Source: Epiperipatus broadwayi (taxonomy: Eukaryota; Onychophora; Udeonychophora; Euonychophora; Peripatidae). From it: a stretch of 64,000 bases of DNA. Each line of letters begins with the position of its first letter. Positions within the stretch are counted from its first letter, which is position 1. The stretch spans positions 9,529,011 to 9,593,010 of the forward strand of contig JAQFVV010006221.1 of NCBI GenBank assembly GCA_028023455.1. The letters run 5' to 3'. The position numbers and the translations under genes were made by a program. Of this stretch, positions 57,905 to 64,000 are shown piece after piece. The notes under the pieces are model-generated. The model did no database searches and was not told the origin of the DNA. It saw nothing but the letters and a program-made list of their open reading frames with translations.

Positions 57905-60900
57905 GATTACTTTACAATAACAATTAGTTATACATAAACTTAATACTTTCGATGAGAAATATATTGATTATATTGTAGTCTGTGCATGTTTTTGCAATCA
58001 TATAAAAGATTAAAATTGTGAGTTTATTTTTATATAAAATTTAAAAAGTACGTTTGTCTAAAAGTAATAGATGACATTTACTTATAATTTTATGTAGGAC
58101 TATTTTCATGTCTAGTAAATGTTTTTTAAAAAATTTGAATTTTATTTATAGTTTTTTAAATACATTCAAATGTTAGTAATAATATATGACCACTATTCTT
58201 TTCATTTATACTCTGATCGGTGTCAGTGCTCGCATGGGAACATAATTAATGATCTTTATCAATGGATATTACATTAATAAATTAGTTTGTTAGGAAACAT
58301 CATCTTAAGTCCAAAGGTTACCAGTTTGATTCTTATATTAATATCACCGCTGGTCAAACCAAAAACATCTGAAAAAGTTACCATTTGAAACATTGTCTTA
58401 TTATTGATAGGTTTTAATTGAACTCTGTGCATGATATTTATAATAATTCTTGGGTATTATCTATGTAAGCCTTATAAGTATAAATTATTGATATATATAT
58501 ATTGTCGTCATTCCTTTTTATAACACAAACCGTTGATTGTAAATATTTGTTTAACTAAAAACTTTCAATTGATAGTGCCAGATTTTAACTTGAAAGGAGC
58601 TATAGGCAAAGTAGTTATAATGGTGTCCCACTATTTAATTCTTTTGTTGCTGACTGTTCAATCGATGTTAACTATATATCATTTGATGTATTTAAAAAAA
58701 TGTTTGAAACTTTGATTATTGTATTAAATATAACAATATTTATTATTGGATTAACATTTATATGAATTGCACATGATTAATGTATATATATTCATTGCTT
58801 TGTCTTTCTTAGTGTAATTAATTTTTATAGCTATTTTCTACATTTATAATTTATTGTTTGTATTAATCATTGTAAAGTTATTCACTGTGTGTTTTGCATA
58901 TGTTAAAAAAGTCAAAACTCCCCATATAATAGTGATGATCATGTGATGTTTTGCATATGATTAATGTATATATATTCTTATCATTTTTTAAATAATTATT
59001 TTGAAATATAATGCCTTTTATGAATCACTCTTTGCCAAGTCTTTCTTGTTTGGAGTTATTCTATTTTGTTTTATATATATTATTTAATTAATATATTACT
59101 ATTATTATTCTTGTTGTTATTACTATTATTATGTTTCAACAATAATTTTTATTAATCCTTTGGGTTACATAGAGTTACATAACTTTGATTGGTAGTAATT
59201 GAAAGTTTGCTAGTCTTTCACATGTGTATTTACCTCTCAGACAGCCAATCAAATTTTAAACAACTGTCTTAAGAGCTATCAGGCTTCGACACATGACAGA
59301 GGTTTTTGATAAGAAAAGGATTATACCAACCTTTTCTCAACTTAACTTTTTATATATATAAGCCAGTCATAATCATCTTGGTCTGAAAGCTAGAATATAT
59401 AAACATATACACCTATCATTCATTGTGTTATTAATTTAAGATTGCAAGAATTATAGGTGCAATTATGTTGTACAGGTTGTAATATGTGTTGAATCTAAGG
59501 GTTACATTAAACAAGTTGCAAGGTATATTTTTCACAAACACTGCTACTGGTTTGAGATACAGAGATGGATATCAAGTTCTTAAAAAACAGTTCAATATAA
59601 AATGTAACTTCATAAATAGATAAAAATGGCCTAAGATTGTAAAATCTGGTATCACATTAGAAATGATTTATAGTCACTAAATTAATATTGATTAGTGTTC
59701 TTGTAATTATTAAATTTGGAGTATAATAGGAAGGTAATTGATTATTCATGTGATATGAAATCAAGTTATGGGTGCTGTACAGAGAACAAAGTTCATTCAG
59801 AGTAGAACTAGATATGGTGGATAATTAGTGGTGAGTGATAGATGGGGAATAAATTTTGTAGTCTATGGTAGATGATGGTGAAGGCAGTTAATGAAGGTAA
59901 GCTATGCTGAGGGTAATAGATGGCATAATGAGTGTTATTCAATGTGGTATATTGTTGGGAAATGACTTTTTATAGAATATATGATTGTTTCAGTAGTGCC
60001 AGGTGGCAGCAAAGATGTTCAGTGGTATAATATTGTTGTTACAGGCATTGATTTGTTGGGCTTATTGATGAATGTGGCCAAATATCATCATCATAATCTC
60101 ATTATTATTAAACTTCGATAAATATATGAGTGATTCAGAAAACAAAGTGAGCTATGAAATGGAGAAATGATTATTAATCATAGTAATTATAACAAAGATA
60201 AAAAAAGATATTTATTTATATTATTTTATTTAATGTTTAAGTTGATATTTACATATTTTTAACAAATTACTTTCACAGTTATCTAAGGTTAATTAAAAGT
60301 ACACTAAATTCCAATAAATAACATAACATGTCAAGTCATTTCATCTATTTTAATAAGTCTAATCTTAGATGACCTTTGTATGATATCCCTCAATGGTACT
60401 CATTCAAATTTATTTTATGTTGGAAATCTTAAAATCAATATAATGATGATTATTTATATCATTTTTCAAAAGATATTTATTTACAAAATCATCAAAAATG
60501 GAAATACTGAATATCAATATGCAGTTACTTCATAAAAATTGCAACAACAACAAAATATATAAAACAGCTATAAATATATTTATACATATATAAAAAAACC
60601 TTTTTGAGGTTTGTAATTCTAAGAAGTCTGTGGTAAGTGATAACATGTCTATGCAAAACAATTGAAATAATGATAATAGGTATAGTTCAAAAAAATGGAT
60701 CAAGCTTTCATATTATCCTAAAATTTATAATACATTGATAAAAAACAAAAAAATATATTAATAAAAATATAAATATTGAATGGTCAAATTGCAAAAGTCT
60801 GGATAAATTAATAGGTAATTATAAATTAAGAGATGATATAAAATATAAAAAAGGTATAGTATATAAAATTAACTGTGATTTTTAACTATATGATTTACTA

Positions 60901-61475
60901 TGGACAAACAGGGAAACAGAGATATCCAAAGAACATAACAATACAATTAATAGACAAGATAATGAATCTGCTTTATACATTCCTTATTTAACATATGGAC
61001 ATAAAATAGATGGCATAAAAATATTAAACCTTTAAATTATATTAAAAATCTAAAGAGAAGACTAATATTTGAAAATATTACATTAAACATAACATAAATA
61101 ATTGTATGAATATTTATAAAACGTTGATAAATTTAGTTAACAAGTGGTCAATTGGAAATGAATGGAAAATTATGTAAGACAATATATATAAAGTTATATA
61201 ATACATATATTAATTGTTTTATATATTGTTATGTTATATTGTCAATTTTTTTTGAAGTTATATTGGCTCTCTATAAGAAAGTCTTGTTCTATTTTATTGT
61301 TTTATTTTTGTTATTGTTGTTGTTTTACTTCTATTATGGAACACTAGATGATGTTGTATATATAATAATTCATTAACTCTCTTGCTGTTTGCTTCAAGTA
61401 AATTCGATGATGGTTTTAACATGCTCTAAAACTGGCAATTTTTATGTTGTCGTAGCAAATTTACGCTCATTTTAA
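57905..61475. other. AT-rich DNA with a degenerate SINE-C and an F1 scrap; no gene
   Basis: 58275-58400 follows the SINE-C head and body (GTTTGTTAGGAAACATCATC, TACCAGTTTGATTCTTAT, GGTCAAACCAAAAACATCTG). 58905-58950 is a short F1 scrap (CAAAACTCCCCATATAATAG, GATCATGTGATGT). 59800-60080 is G-rich for this window with repeated GTGRTAGATGG-like words. No coding region supported. Confidence 0.55.
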
Positions 61476-61594
61476 AGCTGATGTGATGTGATGTGATGTA
61501 TTATGGCTTCTCCTTAAACGAAGTCAAGAATATCTCAGCAATCATGCCCAGATAAACCTGTTAGCCACTTTCTTTTACATTCCCCACTCTAAAT

Positions 61595-62557
61595 TTACCC
61601 ATAATCTGCTCTATCCCATTTCCACAACATAATTTTTGTCAACTCTATAACCTTTATATCTAAATCCCCCTTATCTTTTCCCAAACCCAGCATAAAAACC
61701 AATAATTCACTTTCTGTATAATCACTCTTTTCATATTTATTTTTCCACAACTTCATTATATGTACCCTTTCTGTTTTCAAACATTTACATTCAATTAACA
61801 AATGCCTAATATTTTCAATTCCTTCCTTACATAATTTACAAAATAAATCACCCATATTTTTCCATTTACATGTATATTCTTTTGTAGCTAAAGATCCCAT
61901 TCAAGCCTTAAACAATAAACTACTTTCCTTACTATTATCATAAATTAACTCACACCTAATATTCTGTTTATTTCTATATATATTTAAACTCTTTTTACTC
62001 TCCATACTATTTCTCCATCTCTCTAACTCCCTAGTCTTTATTAATAAATTTATTCTTTTATCCCATTCCTTACTACTATAACACTCAATAATCCTCTTAA
62101 CACAATCATCCCATCTTTTGTACAAATATACTGATATAAATTCTTTATCCAAATCTTTTGCATAGCGCATTACCTTTCTCACCCATCTTGTTACCTGCCC
62201 TTTACTCATAACCCAATTAAATACTATTTTAGCTATTCTTTTATTATCCATAAACTGCAATCTACCAAACATTTTCATTTTACTTTTTGCATCTCTCATA
62301 TGAAAACTTGACCATCCCATTTCTCCTTGAATTGCCTCCCTTGCTGTCCATACTTCTGCATCCAATGCATGTCTTCCTACTTCCCTTTGAGCTTTTTCTA
62401 AATAATCTAATATCTTTTTACTAACATATAATGCATCATTACCATATATTAACCCTGCTACTGCAACTCCTTTCCATATAATTCTAGCTACATCATATTT
62501 ATTATATGAAAATACTGTTAATTTCTTTATCAATCCCTTTTTTTTTCTTTGCTTCAT
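61595..62557 (-). pseudogene. LINE C-terminal domain with CCHC zinc knuckle
   Basis: Two pieces in one frame, 62557-61901 (218 codons) and 61900-61595 (101 codons), separated only by a TGA at 61901-61903. The first piece has VGRHALDAEVWTAREAIQGE and MGWSSFHMRDAKSKM. The second has a C-x2-C-x8-H-x4-C motif at residues 21-38 (CKLC ... H ... C), the C-terminal zinc knuckle used by many LINEs for nucleic-acid binding. Its natural stop is at 61595. Confidence 0.9.
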
Positions 62558-62577
62558 TTATCAATTTTTTCTCCCAT

Positions 62578-64000
62578 TCATCCAAATAATTTTTTCTGAT
62601 TACTTAAAATAATTCCCAAATAACTATATCTATTCACCACACTTAACTTAATATCTCCCAATAAAAATTTTACATCTTCTCTTTCCTCAGTATTAACCAT
62701 CATTATATTTGATTTTTCTTCACTAAATTTAATCCCCATCTCTTTACCCACCCTTGCACATGTCCTCAACATAACTTCCATATCTTCTCTTTTTTCTGCA
62801 CACAAAAATATATCATCTGCAAAAAAAAGACCTGACAAAATATATACTCCCTTACTACCTATTAACGGTATCTCTATCCCTCTTCCTAATCTTTCTATTG
62901 CTCTTTCCATTTCACTCAAATACAACACAAACAAAATAGGTGACATAGGGCATCCTTGCCTTAGTCCCACACCATTTTTAACTTTAATTGATTCTATATT
63001 TTCTAATTGATATATATAATAATTATTTTCATATAATTTCTTAATAATATCTATTAAAGCTTCATCCATTCCCAAATTTGCTAAACTTATCCATAATCTA
63101 TTTCTATTTACTCTATCATATGCCTTCTCTATATCTATAAAACTCATATATAACTGTTTATCTGCATTCCTACTCATATCCATAAGTTGTGTAACTACAA
63201 ATAAACTATCTCCTATACGCCTATCTAATCTAAAACCTCCTTGCATTTCACCCACTACATTATTCCCTTCCATCCATTTTACAACTTTACTAGCCACCAT
63301 ATACGAGAAAACTTTATATAAAACTGATGTTACCGCTATCGGTCTATAATTATTCAACTTTCTATGATCCTTACCCTTTCCTTTAAATAATAACCTTACT
63401 CTTGTATTACTCCAATTACTTGGGAAAACTCTATTCTGTGCCATTTTATTAAAACAGGATAATAACTTTACTTTTGCCCTATATCCTAAATTCATTACCA
63501 TCTCTGCTGCCCATCCATCTAAGCCTCTTGCCTTCCCACTTTTCAATTTCTTCTCTACCTCATTTAGTTCATTTTCTGAAAAACTAATATTCCCATTACT
63601 ATATTCTTTCATATTTTCTAATATTCTATCATTCACATCTAACATCTTTTCTATATTCATTACATAACTATTTAAGATTCTCTCTAAATCTTCTCTAGAA
63701 CTACACTCAGGAGTTCCCTCATCATCTAGTAATACTAACTCTCTCTCCCCTACATTTCTCCTTTTAATATAATTCCAAAATTTTTTACTTCCATCTCTTC
63801 CACTTTTATTAATATCCTCCAACAATTTACTATTCAATTTCATTCTCTCTCTATAAATATCTATTTTAGCCAACTTCTTCTTTTCTAAGTACTTTTCCCA
63901 TTTAGCATTAATATCTTTTTCACTTTCCTTATTCTTAATAGCACACTTATATTCTCTATATGCTTCTTTCCTTTCTTTTACACTTTTACTAATTTTAATT
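62578..64000 (-). pseudogene. LINE reverse transcriptase domain
   Basis: Open from the window edge to 62578 (the first Met gives 431 codons, but the frame is open upstream). Counting from that Met: KARGLDGWAAEM 114-125, NYRPIAV 175-181, GGFRLDRR 212-219, FIDIEKAYDRV 245-255 (first Asp), RQGCPMSP 305-312, FADD 351-354 (catalytic pair), YSYLGIIL near 418-425. All catalytic residues are intact. The frame is lost at 62578 because an A-run (AATCAGAAAAAATT) carries one base too many; the expected continuation lies one frame over. Confidence 0.94.

Larger units (their letters stand above)
61480..64000 (-). mobile_element. LINE with zinc-knuckle C-terminus, 5' end beyond the window
   Basis: Continuous minus-strand homology from the right window edge to a stop at 61595, then about 90 bp of 3' UTR (TTGACTTCGTTTAAGGAGAA) and a tail of CATCA repeats at about 61482-61500. 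It has only a few lesions: an extra A in an A-run near 62580, a compensating shift near 62540 and one TGA at 61901. The endonuclease region must lie beyond 64000. The C-terminal block GRHALDAEVWTAREAIQG plus MGWSSFHMRDA is a type seen in LINEs of ticks and several other invertebrates; I do not assign a clade. Confidence 0.92.

Noticed and set aside
59800-60080. Minisatellite or regulatory G-rich array
   Set aside because: The GTGRTAGATGG-like words are irregular in spacing and too diverged to call a repeat array by eye.

Overview
The window is 64 kb of very AT-rich (roughly three-quarters A+T by eye) metazoan nuclear DNA. It contains no intact host gene, rRNA or functional tRNA that I can support. 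Almost everything recognisable is mobile DNA or its debris: five pieces of non-LTR retrotransposons of the RTE type (one nearly full length) and two other LINEs, a Penelope-like element, an LTR pair around a very short interior, two hAT transposase pseudogenes, two non-autonomous DNA transposons with clear terminal inverted repeats, three tRNA-like SINE families and several inverted-repeat families. The mixture (RTE, Penelope with GIY-YIG, ZBED/KIAA1586-type hAT, tRNA SINEs) is found in many AT-rich invertebrates such as arthropods, molluscs, flatworms and cnidarians. The sequence does not let me choose between them.

Layout. 1-1640: decayed Jockey/CR1-like LINE on the minus strand, an (AAT)n tract and a second 3'-UTR copy. 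4860-7960: near-complete RTE on the minus strand, broken by small lesions and an internal 116-bp tandem duplication. 9.5-18.2 kb: palindromic and single copies of the dispersed families called here F1, F2, F3, SINE-A and SINE-C. 19.1-21.1 kb: an almost perfect 347-bp palindrome followed by a 1528-bp transposon with an 8-bp target duplication. 21.9-31.1 kb: SINE-A, RTE remnant, a tandem F1 array, F2, a long hairpin unit (F4) and more F1. 31.2-37.5 kb: two further RTE remnants, one carrying nested insertions, then a Penelope-like pseudogene. 39.6-41.0 kb: TA-flanked transposon. 42466-47022: LTR element with two 2008-bp LTRs. 49.3-50.9 and 53.8-55.5 kb: two hAT pseudogenes. 56-59 kb: F1, F2, SINE-A and SINE-C copies. 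61.5-64.0 kb: a relatively young LINE on the minus strand, running off the window.

The most interesting signal is a recurrent insertion architecture. Three unrelated repeat units (17716-18227, 25159-25588, 34148-34623) each consist of a 38-48 bp unpaired end, then a long inverted repeat that reaches the other end, and each is flanked by an exact 12-14 bp target duplication. Duplications of that length fit LINE-type target-primed reverse transcription rather than classical MITEs. The structure suggests cDNA snap-back, or palindromic retroposons that would transcribe into hairpin RNA.
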